Of a stretch of DNA of 64,000 nucleotides, positions 44,801 through 53,718 are shown piece after piece. The position numbers and the translations under genes are program-made. A model generated the notes under the pieces. The model was not told where the DNA came from. It worked only from the letters and a program-made list of their open reading frames with translations, and made no database searches. Source of the DNA: Trichostrongylus colubriformis (Eukaryota; Nematoda; Chromadorea; Rhabditida; Trichostrongylidae); contig OZ022261.1 in assembly GCA_963978905.1 (NCBI GenBank), positions 7,131,992 to 7,195,991 of the forward strand. The letters are read 5' to 3'. Positions within the stretch are counted from its first letter, which is position 1, and every line of letters begins with the position of its first letter.

Positions 44801-47800
44801 GGGGTCTCAAGGCGTAGCCGAAGCCCAAGGGAATCCTTCCCCTTTCTAGGCTTAGTGAAAAAGTAACCTGGCCCATTAGAGATCCTTCTCCCCTGAATTA
44901 TGAAAAAATTCGCAGCATGGTATCCCTATACACATATTCAGGATGCAGGAAAACCTTTGCGACATTTTTGTTGACGAGTTTTTTTTTCTGGATGTTTCCA
45001 CAAACTTTTGGGGCTTATATGAGGGCAGTAAGTGCAATTGCACAACTTATTCGGGTCGTTCTAATCTCTATGCCTGCGATAAAAGCAGTCAACACCACGA
45101 TAATCTGGCTTCAAAACTATATTTTATTTTATTCGCTTTCGGTTTAAAATTTCTCTTCTCTCGGAGTTTTTCCCAATTATCATCTATCAGTTCAACTATA
45201 TCCCATACATATATAAAATAAGTGCCTAAAATAACAAGATAACCTGCGTAATTCCGATAATTCTTTGTCAAAAATTAGGGTCCAGATGTGGGACAGAGGA
45301 AGATGTAAAATAGGGAAAGGTTACAAAAATGTCGCGAAAATTCTCCTACAACCTATATCCAATCCATAGCTGTGTCCAGAAGCCACATCTACTCCCGATG
45401 CGTGAACATCGCCCCAAATTGCATATGTAGATCTCTCTATAACATTCCAGTGGCTGCAACCACTGTGATACCCTACTCAGGGGGACAACAACATTGCGAC
45501 AAAAGAACATAGTGTGACATGTGTAAGAGACTGCATTCCCGATTCTCATCATAGACAGGGAAATCGCTGAAAAAGGGATGTGGGGCGATTGGTCGAATTT
45601 TCGCTTCGCGGCGTCGCACTCGCAGCGCCGTTGGTACGACCTCCCGCAGTCGTTTAGAATTCTGCTCAAGACGCAATGGGTTGGTCTGTGAAGGATCTTC
45701 AAAGATTGCAGGTTGGAAGCTTCAGAAGCGCACTCGCCGCGCGAAAATTCGACCAGTCGCCACACACCCCTGAAAAGCCAGACATCTTGCTCACCTTCAA
45801 TACCCACTCATCCTAACCCTTGGGACTACCATGATCTTAGCAGTTCCAAAATTGAAAGAAGCGTAAAGAATTTGGAAAACGTCATCAAGTTATTTGTGCC
45901 GTTTCTGAATAAACAGAGTCTCACCACTTTTCTTCTTGTGAAAATCTAGCGCTGCTCCACCCCTCCGATGGAGTGATGCAGTGATTAAGGTGAGCTTACG
46001 GAGTGGCGAAAAATTACGTGTCCCGTAGAAGTGCCCAATATTTCAAAATTTCAGAATACCCAGCGACTTCTTGGCCCATTTCTTCGGATTATGTGCAAGC
46101 GCAAAGCTGCCACAAAAAGTCCCTTTCTTGAACGTTTGATGGTTTGAAACGGAATCATGGCCTTGGGCACGACTCAGAAAATTTTTATCGATCAGCATAT
46201 GAAAAGTATGTGAAGGCATATCAAAAAAGATCTTCAAGATATCCGAGCGTGTACCAGGACTGTCTAATTCGCTCATGGCGCCACGTGAATTGTGTCGCAG
46301 CGCGCAGGTGCCTTAGGCCGCGGTCATACTTTGCGCAAGCTGCGTTAGTTGACGCCGGCACCGGCGTCAACTAACGCAGCTTGCGCAAAGTATGACCGCG
46401 GCCTTACTGATCCCACAGCAAATTAGGCAGCGTTCATACTGTGCGGTGTCGCCGACAGGGGGTGACTGGGTGTGTCCGCGTCTCAGCCTATGCCACCTTG
46501 CCCGTTGCCTGCGCCGTATCTGCACCGCTCCTGTGCCACTCTACGCCCGCCAGATGCCTTACTTCGCTTTCCTGTGAATGCAGCCACGACCTGCCGACAG
46601 TAAGTATGAATGCGGCCTTATGTGGCACACTCAGAGACGCGGCCGCCTCCTCTTCGCGTGATTAACCGTCGGGACGCACGTCTCTAAGAAGGCTCACTGT
46701 GTGCTGGAAGTAAAATTATCCCTTTTGATGTTTATTTTATTAGGACTATGGCCCTGCCTAAAGAGCTGAAGCCCATCGATTTCACGGAGAAACGAACCGA
46801 AGTCTGCTGACGGAAAAGGCTTTTTAAAAACTGCAGAGGCATCCATTACTTTTGGGAGCACCTTTCGGATCTCCTGGTTACCTCGCCACAATCATTTATC
46901 GCTGGGCCCAATTATTCACTCCTTTACTTACTGCATAATTGTAAAGAGGGAGTTTGGGCAAGCGGCTACTAGAATCGTGCACTGTGACCAAGACGGCTGA
47001 TCCAATTTCCTGTTCGTGAAACAATGCGGAAAGTGAAATTGCATTGGGAGTGGGGAATAATTGAGAAGACCACATTTCATTGACTTCAATCCCGCCTGTT
47101 CCTTTGCATACCTAAGTAGCCTTTGTGGTCGTCGGTAAGAAGCTACTTGGAGGACAAGAGCGAATTCCGGTTCTACTTTGTGATTACCAGCTGAGATATG
47201 TCTAGCTAGCTGAAAAATTATGTCCGATTCCTGGTATACCATACCCAAGCAAGTTTCGGTATACTCAAGAAAAATAATGACCTCGTTAACAGGACCGATA
47301 TGAAGTCCCTAAGTTGAGAACGGAAACAACTTCGAAAGATGTGGTTTAAAATAGCGCTAAAGTGGCACGGAAGAACACGGAGATAAGAAAGGGTGAAGTG
47401 AACCCCTCAAGTATCGAGTAGTTGGAGGGGGACTGAATGGAGTGAAAGGGGAGTGTGAAAGAAGGAAAAACCAAATTCTTCGCATTCCTGATTAGAAATA
47501 ATAGCCTGATAAAGGCTCACACATGTCATATGAGAACGAATAAACAGAAATAATAAAGTTTAATGATGGGTCGGTGGTTTCAAAGTGCAACCGGGCAACT
47601 GATTCCGCTTTCAGGCTTTTCACCATCCCTTCAGTGTGCCTACTGTAATTTTTATTGCAAGGTGATCTACTACATACGACCATATAAATGTGGAACTACT
47701 TTCTATCGTTCTATGTGGTGGAGGACTTAGGGGAACCGGTTTGATTAGCTTATCCGAACTGAAGCCCTCTACTTACAGTGTACATAGTAGAAAAGCCGTG

Positions 47801-50800
47801 ACCTTTCGATTTTTAATATTCAAAAAAAAGCTTATTTGCCTCTATACAACTCATTATCTTGCGCAGAACAGGCCCAGGAAATGGCCTTATGAGAAGGGTG
47901 GGAACGGTGAGTTCAGGTAGATAGTTGCAGATCAATGACGACGCATGTTCCCACGAAATCTGGTTTATATCATTGCTAGTAATTTTTGAAACTCATCCTT
48001 TACCAAGAATGTTTCGGTATTTAAACATTTGTGGTGATACAGTTTTATTTGCTTCTTGGTTCGTGCTGCATCATGTGCATCACTCAGCTTGGGAAGCGCC
48101 TGTTTCGGTTTGTAAAAAACCGTTACGTTCCCTTGGTACGAAATTCTCAGGATGTGATCTCAAATTCAGAGAATTTTGCACAGCTTCCTGGGAGAACTTC
48201 CTCCGTAGAAAATATTTTGTGTTTAAACACCACGATCCCAGCTTTGTTTGAGGAATTTAATGATGGTACCATCAACCATCAACACCTCAAAAATATTTAA
48301 AACTCTCGTCGAAGTTTCCATCACGAAGCACCCATCTTATGTCATTGACACTTTTTGCACCCTTTGGGCTTAGATAGTGTAGCAGCTTTTCTTTCTACCA
48401 TATTTGTCGCCACAGATGTGCCTTACAAGAAAAAGGAGTCCGGGGAGCTGACCACCAATGCGACATATTTATTATAGCGCGGCCGCCTGGCACCAAAGTG
48501 ACTGAAAGTAGGTAAGGGCAGCGATTATCTAGCACTAAGTTACCGCCAGCGGAAATGGGTGCCACATTATTGAATGCGTGCTGCATAACTTCTGTTCAGA
48601 ACGATGTTGATGAAAAAAGCTGCTGCACCAAAAATTTTCACGTAATTAAGATTACAAAATAACCCTTGCTGGTGGAGTTTTGGGCGGGTTATGGAAAAAC
48701 TTGAAATCGCCTGGCCTGAATCCCCATTCAGCCGACGAAAGCACTTACGGATCAGGGACACCAGCTGACTGAGTCTGAGCCCAAGGCGAAGGAAGCAGAA
48801 AATTTAACCCTGGTCTGTGCCATTTCGGAAATGGCACAGATGCTGTTTGCGCGATGGTGTATATCGTTAGGACAGCATTTCGCAACATGACCTGCGAGCT
48901 ATGGGCACGGTATATAGCTGGGTCCCGAAGCGATTACTCTAAGATCCAAGTACCTGCAGCGCTCCAACTTCACACGCATCGCGTCGCCTCGCACGCCCCA
49001 CACCGCGCTGCGAAATCCTGTTCTAACGATACATGCTAAATAACTGACCAGATCGAAAATAATGAGACGCGTTCTTTTCATGAGAAGGCTTAGGCTTACG
49101 GAAAAAAATCAACTCACTCTGTTATCATTGAGCAGATCCCTGATTGAATTCATGAGCATATCTATATTTGACAGAATATCTGTTTGTGCAAGCAAATTAC
49201 CATAGTGGGCTCGGAGATCTCTTAGCACATCATATTTAGCACGATGAAGAAAGTAGAGTTTCTCAGCTGAATAGATACCTCTTTGGAGTGAGAGTTTATC
49301 ACTTTTATCGATTACTCACCTTCAGTTTTGGAGATTACTTCTCTTACTGTTGGAAGTAATTTGAGAGCACTGATCCTTGTTAGTAAGCGTAAATGATTCC
49401 TGGTTTTATTTACCTCTGCTTCCGTCTGACAATCGCATTTGGTTTCATTGGCCTTAATCGAAAATCAGATTAGAAGCTTTGTTGATCGGTTTGTTTTGAT
49501 TGTTTTGCATCTCAGCTCGTAATGTGAGCCCTACCACAGGGATGAGGTGCTATGATGAGGGCAAAACGAGTACCGTAGGAAGTACACAGCAGTACCGCTC
49601 CCCACATCATGCCATTCATTTCACTACCGTCGCGCAGCCATACTCTCCATCTGCCTCTGTTCCGTGGGCGTACGCCAAGAAACTCGAATTGGGTCAAATC
49701 CGCGAAACCTCACCGCCTCCTCTCTCCGCGCACGACCATTCGCAGCGGAAGCATCAAAGCGTTTGCCGCGCGTGGTGACGTGGCCTACGTGGAACGGTGA
49801 ACCAACTAGAGTGCTCTCGACTGCTCCCGTGATCCACTACCCATAGTCTGATCTAGTGACCACTTCCTTACTGTAAGAAATGAATAAAAAGCAGATTCGA
49901 ATTTTAAAAAACATTTTCTATGGTCCGTGTCATCTATCGATGGCTACGGTTTCTATCCTCTGATTCGCCGATGCTACATTTTACCCACGACTCATACTTT
50001 TATGCAGAAAATAAACCTCTTTACATTATTAAACAGGAAAGCACCCCACTGGTCACAGGCAAAGTAGCGACAGGTAGCCTTTGTAGATTTGATCACTCTG
50101 ATAACATTAACAAGACGGCCAATCCTTGAGCTTCATGTTTTGGTTTCTACCTTTTTTTAGATTTTTCTTCGATTTACAACATTTGGTGGGGCCTAATGGT
50201 TGGCGGCCTACTGAAACGCTGCTTAATATTGGAATTTTTCACGAATTATGTAATTTGAATACATACTGTATATTGCTACAGACTCTGCTCGACCCACGGT
50301 CATACTTCCGTGTCCCGCGTGCCTGAGAATTGTGATTCAAGGAGTTTTTTTTCTTATCGTAAACAAGTATAACACATTATTATAGAGGGATGGGAAATAA
50401 AAAATCAATTTTGAGTGGGTTCCCCCGAGCGTAGTGAGAGCGGTTTGATGGGCTCATAATGATCATGGATTTCAAGATAGGGAATAAAAATTCATTAATA
50501 GTTTGACGTGATATTGTTGGTACAGTGTTCAGATACAGAGTACGGGTAGGTGACTTTTTAAACCCCCTCCCTCCGCAGCATGAGTTTATCGATAACTTTT
50601 GAGGTGCATCGATATCAGCCGAAGACATGCAATGTTATCTACGCTCCTTGACAGTAGAAGTGTTACCGATGAGGTTAACCGCAGGGTATTAGTCCTCATC
50701 AACAGCTGAGAAGCGGCTATTCCGTTCAATCAACTGCCAGTCCGAATCAATTCACACATCATTCGAATAATTAGTACTCGTTGAACGGTAGTCATACGCT

Positions 50801-53718
50801 GTCAAGCACAATGAGTGTTACACTCGATTAGGTACTTAACAATTACTACAGCCTTAATCGTGAAAGTGATCTTGAGACACTGCAAGGGTTGATTTGGCAG
50901 ATTGCAGAATTATTGTGGAATATGAAAGTAGGGGGCTCAGCAGTGTAACTTGGAGAAAGAGCGACATAAAACGACAACCCAAAAAAGTGAGCCCCGGAAG
51001 CCCCCCCCCCCTCTGCATTACTAGTTGGTGGGGTGGATGCAGACGGGTGAGGGGCTGAGTCAGTCGACTGTGAACCTTATGCCGCCCTCATGGCAAAGCC
51101 CCGTGTGGATGCGTGGCAGCGCGACGCATCTCGTTAAGACCCTGGAGATAAGCCGCCTTTTTCAATGCGAATTCCGCCACACATCTTCTAAACCGGAGTA
51201 TTTGTTTTCAGAGAGCATGTTTTTCCACTTCCCATCTTCTCCCCCAGGCGATGCCTTTAACGAATCATAGAATCGTGTTTTGTGCATGACAGAGGATAGG
51301 GAGTTGGAAGCGTTAACCCGGTAATGCTCAGGCATGATCAGGAAATTACATGAAAATGCCTTTGTTAGCTATCCAGCCTCAGAAACCCCAAAGTAATCGC
51401 TCGATAGCATCAGAAATAGAAAAGCGGGACACAAAAGTTTGGATTTGAAAGAAGAAGCAAGCATCTTCCAATTCCTAATGAAATCCAAACAATGGAACGG
51501 GAAACACACAGAGGAACCATTTTGTGTTGCTTGTCTGGAACGAGCGCCAGTGCTCATCATCCTCATCCGATCCCAACGCTCCAACCACGCATAGGGTCAA
51601 CTTGTGGCCGATGCGTCATTGCCGAGATGGCCTTCAATGCAAAAAGAAAAAGGATAAAAGGAAAAGCATGTGATAGATATATATTGAAGACAGTTTGGAA
51701 AACGATGTGGAATTCAATGTTCGTTTTATATGCTTTCGGTTCACTGTTATTTTTTATGATTTTTCTACCTTTTCTGTTTGCTGCGTTTTTTATTGCGTTG
51801 TTGAGTATCATTATACTCTCTTTCTTGAACTCTCAGGCCTCATGTGAACTAATTTTAACGTCTCCAATAAATAAACAATAAAATCGGTAAAATAGTACGC
51901 ACTTATGAAATGATCTGAGACCATTGCCACAGTATTGAGGTAGGGTCGATTCTCGAAAGATTCGCAAACTAGAAATTTCAGGTGATTTTCTTTTCCCCAT
52001 TTTCTCTAACGGCCTTGAGTCAGTTTCTGAAACCGCATGCTTTTGACATTCCCAACTCCCTCTCCTTGGAGAGTCAATTTTTTAGAAAGTAAAGCACCGC
52101 AGAACAGGGTCAGGTTTGGCGTCGAGGAAAACTTCTAAAAATATGAACTTTCTCGAGCGCTAAATACTCTCACCTTCCCACCCAAAGTATGACCCCACCT
52201 TCGAGATGAGAAAAGTTCAAAAAAAAAAATTCACAACCGTGATCTCTTTACAGGAAAAATACCCATTTTACAAGAAGGAACCGATGGCCTTTCAAAGTAC
52301 TTTTTGAAAAGCAATTCCGTAGAAATACGCCACTGTGGAGATCTACTGCGGCTGTTTGAAATACGATAGGAATATTTGTTTTGAATTAAATCCGAAAACA
52401 ATCACTCTTAATTTCTACCTTCCTGATGCATCCTAAGAAGGTTCTGCGGCCTTCTTCAATACTGGCCTATCAGAATAAGAGTAACCCTGCCAGCTTTGCT
52501 GACCTGCAATGTCCGTGACAGTGACATCCGTTAACAGGTAGTCGTCGCGCACTCCCGTCAATCAAACAGCGTCACAATCGCTTCCGATGACAAATAGTGC
52601 AAGGCGGTTTTCACATGAAAGCGTCGAAACCGCTGACCACGTGTGAACGAATTGCGATTTCAATAAAGATTAATGACAACTCATTGACGACGTGTACAAC
52701 CATGGCGCCGTTGTTGATGACCGGAAATCATCGTGACATCCACCGACAGTGTCGTCATCAGCCACACAGTAATCGCGGTAATTTCATCGAACAAAAGAAA
52801 ACGAAAATGGGTCTCACAAACTTACAAGCTACAAGCTTACCATGGGCTTTGTTTTCTCCCTGCTGGGATCTCACGCAAACCTGTATGTGACCTGTACTTT
52901 ACCAGTTTTTTTTTTCGCTAGTATTAACCAGAATTACCAACAACCCCTGCGGTTCAGCTTTAGCTGGCAGCCGGGATCTCTATATCACAATAAAGGTCAA
53001 TTGATCCGCGTCAATGTCACACTCCTAGAAAGCGCTTTCCGAGGGTGTGCACCCTTACGTAGAAATTTTGCATTGTGGCAAATGAAATCGTCTCAGAACC
53101 CAGTTGCATGCGGCACCCCTAGCTCAACCGCATCGCGCCGCCGGCCGCGTGCCTCATTGCGAAATCGACTCGTAAGGGTACAAATCCACTTTATTGCTCC
53201 AATGGCATCTGCTATAAAATCATAACTACCGTAAAAAAGCACACGACCGGTCAAATCAAAAGAAACAAATGTGATCGCCATTTATATTTCTAATCAAACA
53301 TCGTTTCCTATGTTTTGAACGCCTGAATGTACTTCGAAGGGGGCTCAAGGGAAAACCAAATAGTGAGAGTCCAGCAATTTTATAGCATTCAGCAATTTGG
53401 CATGGGTCCAGATCAGTGATAAGAAGAATTAAAGGTCAGATAACGAGAGCCCGCAACAGGCGTCTAGTGTCCAATCCCAACATTATTTCAACGAGAGATT
53501 TATGTGAGAACATTCAATGACAAACCCAACACATATGCTACACAAACATAGATACCCGTAATCCCTTCAGAACCCGTGTAGTAGATATTTTGCTTGGGAA
53601 AAATATAAAGAAGAACGGGAGGTATGTTGAAACTTAAAAAACGAACCTGTGACACTGAATAGGAAAATAGACCGAGAAAGTAAAGAATGAATAGATACCG
53701 GCTGCCAGAAACATCCAT
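32696..53718 (-). CDS. gpn-1: Glypican (GPI-anchored heparan sulfate proteoglycan core), partial model
   Basis: Glypicans carry heparan sulfate at the outer cell surface and modulate Wnt, BMP and related signals. Exons in reading order: 53718-53647, 52880-52841, (unresolved), 49375-49320, 49266-49118, 47209-47112, 42074-41907, 41794-41680, 41377-40991, (unresolved), 38135-38075, 34675-34540, 32829-32696. Phases agree at every resolved junction. Seen: signal peptide; EKLYFLHRAKYDVLRDLRAH helix; the cysteine pattern C-x9-C-x2-C-x8-C-x3-C-x6-C across exons 42074 and 41794, identical in spacing to vertebrate glypicans; LAKVVVNKCG; acidic stretch with GGGGSGSG; hydrophobic GPI tail. It is diverged and lacks the usual TCC exon in my model, which probably lies in the unresolved intron. 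Symbol by similarity to the C. elegans glypicans (gpn-1 or lon-2); which of the two is not certain. Confidence 0.82.
33651..34060 (+). repeat. Exon-like repeat family E, copy 2, with a partial third copy
   Basis: 33651-33860 matches 30288-30510, including CTACAGCGAGCAACTCGGAA and the CGAATATTCG segment. From about 33945 the second half (GAATTCGGGTTTCTACCGAT, then ACCTCGAATGTGCGTTTCAA) is repeated again. Lies in the last glypican intron (32830-34539). Confidence 0.5.
34540..34675 (-). CDS. gpn-1: Glypican exon with heparan sulfate attachment sites
   Basis: Encodes EAWLESSGHPYDDTDDEDF then ISGGGGSGSGV and DDIEDTTVYTIAP. Acidic residues followed by clustered Ser-Gly pairs are the glycosaminoglycan attachment signal and sit at the glypican position just before the membrane anchor. 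Starts in phase 0 after a TTTTCAG acceptor and ends with G before a GTGAGT donor. Confidence 0.87.
34676..38074 (-). other. Glypican intron (3.4 kb)
   Basis: Between the attachment-site exon and the exon at 38075. Apart from the open frame at 36115 nothing could be assigned; no transposon ends were found. Confidence 0.5.
36115..36525 (-). CDS. Unrecognised open frame, possible small secreted protein
   Basis: The frame opens at an ATG at 36525-36523 and ends at 36115. The product starts MFATVICSRLPAPSFAIVS, which could be a weak signal peptide, and includes a basic Cys-containing patch KRQKCRCHQK. Family not recognised. It lies within a glypican intron on the same strand; it could be a nested gene, an unlinked exon, or a chance frame. 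Confidence 0.3.
   Translation of the reverse strand: MFATVICSRLPAPSFAIVSNYMKNQQSTPFMGHFQRKAMNEANDGQDEAMRYRFTPATVPPMPMFGPLSNQCPMLKRQKCRCHQKDSASMEERSLFTFIQYYAAILVLRSSCISRIGLNLNSPAFVPLCATGGIKW
38075..38135 (-). CDS. gpn-1: Glypican exon before the attachment region
   Basis: Encodes LQHAADDLSLGIKDVRPRPK, corresponding to the helix that precedes the acidic Ser-Gly region. Acceptor TACTTGCAG and donor GTCGGT. It starts one base into a codon, so an upstream exon ending in phase 2 must exist between 38136 and 40990; it was not found. Confidence 0.65.
39288..40270. mobile_element. About 1 kb fold-back element, copy 1 (decayed right end)
   Basis: Left end TTGGGTCATTTCATAAGTAA preceded by TA; the right end (CTTTTATGGAATGACG near 40250) is a worn inverse. 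The arms are inverted copies of each other, for example AACCGGCAATTAACTAGAAC near 39475. The same element in better shape is at 59485-60516. No transposase remains. It lies in the unresolved glypican intron between 38136 and 40990. Confidence 0.7.
40991..41377 (-). CDS. gpn-1: Glypican exon: core domain after the cysteine cluster
   Basis: Encodes LVQGIANGMRRLVQ, LAKVVVNKCG, a Lys/Pro-rich loop and EFVRKITMSTVFHLI, LDTAC. The CG of NKCG and the Cys of LDTAC match core cysteines of glypicans. Acceptor GTTTCAG at the high end is phase 0. Two good donors exist: GTAAGG leaving 40991 as the last base, or GTAAGA leaving 41053; the second would end the exon at LDTAC and may be the real one. Confidence 0.75.
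41680..41794 (-). CDS. gpn-1: Glypican exon: second half of the cysteine cluster
   Basis: Encodes SSCEFASLSCMENLSKKWDS and NIDELYELTREYDEGFIQ. Spacing C-x3-C-x6-C with the exon before equals PDYC...GC of vertebrate glypicans, and the KKWDSNIDEL helix follows as in that family. The first base completes the Arg codon split from the exon ending at 41907. Confidence 0.85.
41907..42074 (-). CDS. gpn-1: Glypican exon: first half of the cysteine cluster
   Basis: Encodes VADVISQYRKVDAILQVLHN and ECAHRFHNVTVCPKCITDD then TVRYC. The C-x9-C-x2-C-x8-C spacing equals the glypican consensus region around CxxC. Acceptor TTTACAG, donor GTGGGT. Phase 2 at both ends. Confidence 0.87.
43053..43736. mobile_element. 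Second palindromic mariner derivative
   Basis: TA flanks both ends; termini TTAGGTCTGTGCAGAATAAA and its inverse TTTATTCTGCACAGACCTAA. Each half carries the 3' end of a mariner transposase in opposite directions: the plus arm (about 43455-43674) reads PLPHPAYSPDLSLTITTF and RWRNSVDSNGFYFDK, and the minus arm reads PHPPYSPDLSLTNYHFF and RWQGCVDSNGFYFDK. Organisation as at 1741-2415 but a different mariner subfamily by TIR sequence. In a glypican intron. Confidence 0.87.
43824..45200 (+). other. Possible opposite-strand exons in a glypican intron
   Basis: Three plus-strand segments look protein-like: near 43827-44013 (FEFRFYNDNLLSKYDLN, then CMCQ and HWCEIEL), 44157-44330 (after CTGCAG: EHYFSEFAITFISHESVLG, then LVCPIWNATSEC) and 44945-45120 (ENLCDIFVDEFFFLDVSTN, then KCNCTTYSGRSNLYAC). 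Cysteine use recalls the N-terminal and DSL regions of nematode Notch ligands (C-x8-C), but junction phases could not be made to agree. Low confidence that this is a gene. Confidence 0.2.
45346..45807 (-). CDS. Unrecognised 153-codon open frame
   Basis: Long minus-strand frame, Cys- and Arg-rich (for example CGRSYQRRCECDAAKRKFDQ). No family recognised, no matching splice partner. It lies within a glypican intron on the same strand and has the look of transposon-derived sequence, but that is a guess. Confidence 0.2.
   Translation of the reverse strand: MGIEGEQDVWLFRGVWRLVEFSRGECASEASNLQSLKILHRPTHCVLSRILNDCGRSYQRRCECDAAKRKFDQSPHIPFSAISLSMMRIGNAVSYTCHTMFFCRNVVVPLSRVSQWLQPLECYREIYICNLGRCSRIGSRCGFWTQLWIGYRL
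46313..46405. mobile_element. MITE family A, 93 bp perfect hairpin
   Basis: TTAGGCCGCGGTCATACTTT on the left and AAAGTATGACCGCGGCC on the right, with CTGCGTTAGTTGACGCCGG and its inverse inside. The whole element folds on itself with almost no loop. In a glypican intron. Confidence 0.75.
46424..46620. mobile_element. MITE family A copy next to the hairpin
   Basis: AGGCAGCGTTCATACTGTGC to AAGTATGAATGCGGCCTTA with a CCTGTGAATGCAGCCACGAC interior shared with 57388 and 58309. It begins 18 bases after the hairpin at 46313-46405. Confidence 0.65.
47112..47209 (-). CDS. gpn-1: Probable glypican exon, N-lobe
   Basis: Encodes LARHISAGNHKVEPEFALVL then QVASYRRPQRLL. It fits both neighbours in phase (0 in, 2 out) and resembles the segment between the N-lobe helices and the cysteine cluster. 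It lies in an open frame that continues past the proposed donor GTATGC, and the conserved cysteine expected just upstream in glypicans is not present, so another small exon may be missing. Confidence 0.5.
48858..49034. mobile_element. MITE family B, copy 4
   Basis: Ends GTATATCGTTAGGACAGCAT and CGAAATCCTGTTCTAACGAT are inverted. Interior CACACGCATCGCGTCGCC matches other family B copies. It ends 84 bases from the glypican exon at 49118. Confidence 0.6.
49118..49266 (-). CDS. gpn-1: Glypican exon: N-lobe helix
   Basis: Encodes EKLYFLHRAKYDVLRDLRAH then YGNLLAQTDILSNIDMLMNS and IRDLLNDNR. This resembles the glypican FGELYTQNARAFRDLYSELR helix region. Acceptor TATTCAG and donor GTGAGTT are both strong. 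Confidence 0.8.
49320..49375 (-). CDS. gpn-1: Glypican exon: short helix
   Basis: Encodes ISALKLLPTVREVISKTE, joining as Ala to the next exon (G|CT). Donor GTGAGT is strong; the acceptor ACAAG is weaker. A short upstream exon-like segment at 49429-49465 (NETKCDCQTEA) does not fit its phase and was not joined. Confidence 0.65.
50905..51270 (+). repeat. Dispersed repeat family C, copy 4
   Basis: GAATATGAAAGTAGGGGGCT, CTCAGCAGTGTAACTTGG, a C-run, GGTGGGGTGGATGCAGACGG, TTTTTCAATGCGAATTCC and GTTTTCAGAGAGCATGTT in order. In a glypican intron. Confidence 0.65.
51639..51881 (+). CDS. Unrecognised small membrane protein frame
   Basis: From the ATG at 51629 or a nearby codon the frame encodes a basic start (MAFNAKRKRIKGKACDRY) and then one long or two close hydrophobic segments (FVLYAFGSLLFFMIFLPFLF, AAFFIALLSIIILSFL), stop at 51879-51881. 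AATAAA hexamers overlap the stop. The frame is open further upstream. It may be a small intron-nested gene opposite to the glypican, or a chance AT-rich frame. Confidence 0.25.
   Translation, partial: AKRKRIKGKACDRYILKTVWKTMWNSMFVLYAFGSLLFFMIFLPFLFAAFFIALLSIIILSFLNSQASCELILTSPINKQ
52841..52880 (-). CDS. gpn-1: Probable glypican exon 2
   Basis: Forty bases between acceptor CACATACAG and donor GTAAGC encode VCVRSQQGENKAH plus one base. It joins in phase 0 to the signal-peptide exon, and the Cys-x-Arg start is like the mature N-terminus of glypicans. Its small size makes this only moderately certain. Confidence 0.5.
53047..53182. mobile_element. MITE family B, copy 5
   Basis: GTGTGCACCCTTACGTAGAA to TCGACTCGTAAGGGTAC with interior CCGCATCGCGCCGCCGGC. 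In a glypican intron between exons 1 and 2. Confidence 0.5.
53647..53718 (-). CDS. gpn-1: Probable glypican exon 1: signal peptide
   Basis: ATG at 53718-53716 starts MDVSGSRYLFILYFLGLFSY then SVSQ, a signal peptide, ending at donor GTTCGT. A CATTCCAG acceptor ends nine bases before the ATG, so trans-splicing is likely. Assignment to the glypican rests on strand, position, phase and the need for a secretion signal. Confidence 0.6.

Noticed and set aside
46741..46812. Plus-strand segment MALPKELKPIDFTEKRTEVC after a TTATTAG acceptor.
   Set aside because: It ends in a stop after 20 codons with no in-phase continuation; probably chance or a decayed repeat.
49429..49465. Exon-like segment between ATTAAG and GTAAAT encoding NETKCDCQTEA, tempting as the missing glypican TCC-type exon.
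   Set aside because: Its end phase does not fit the next glypican exon and the fitting frame contains a stop.
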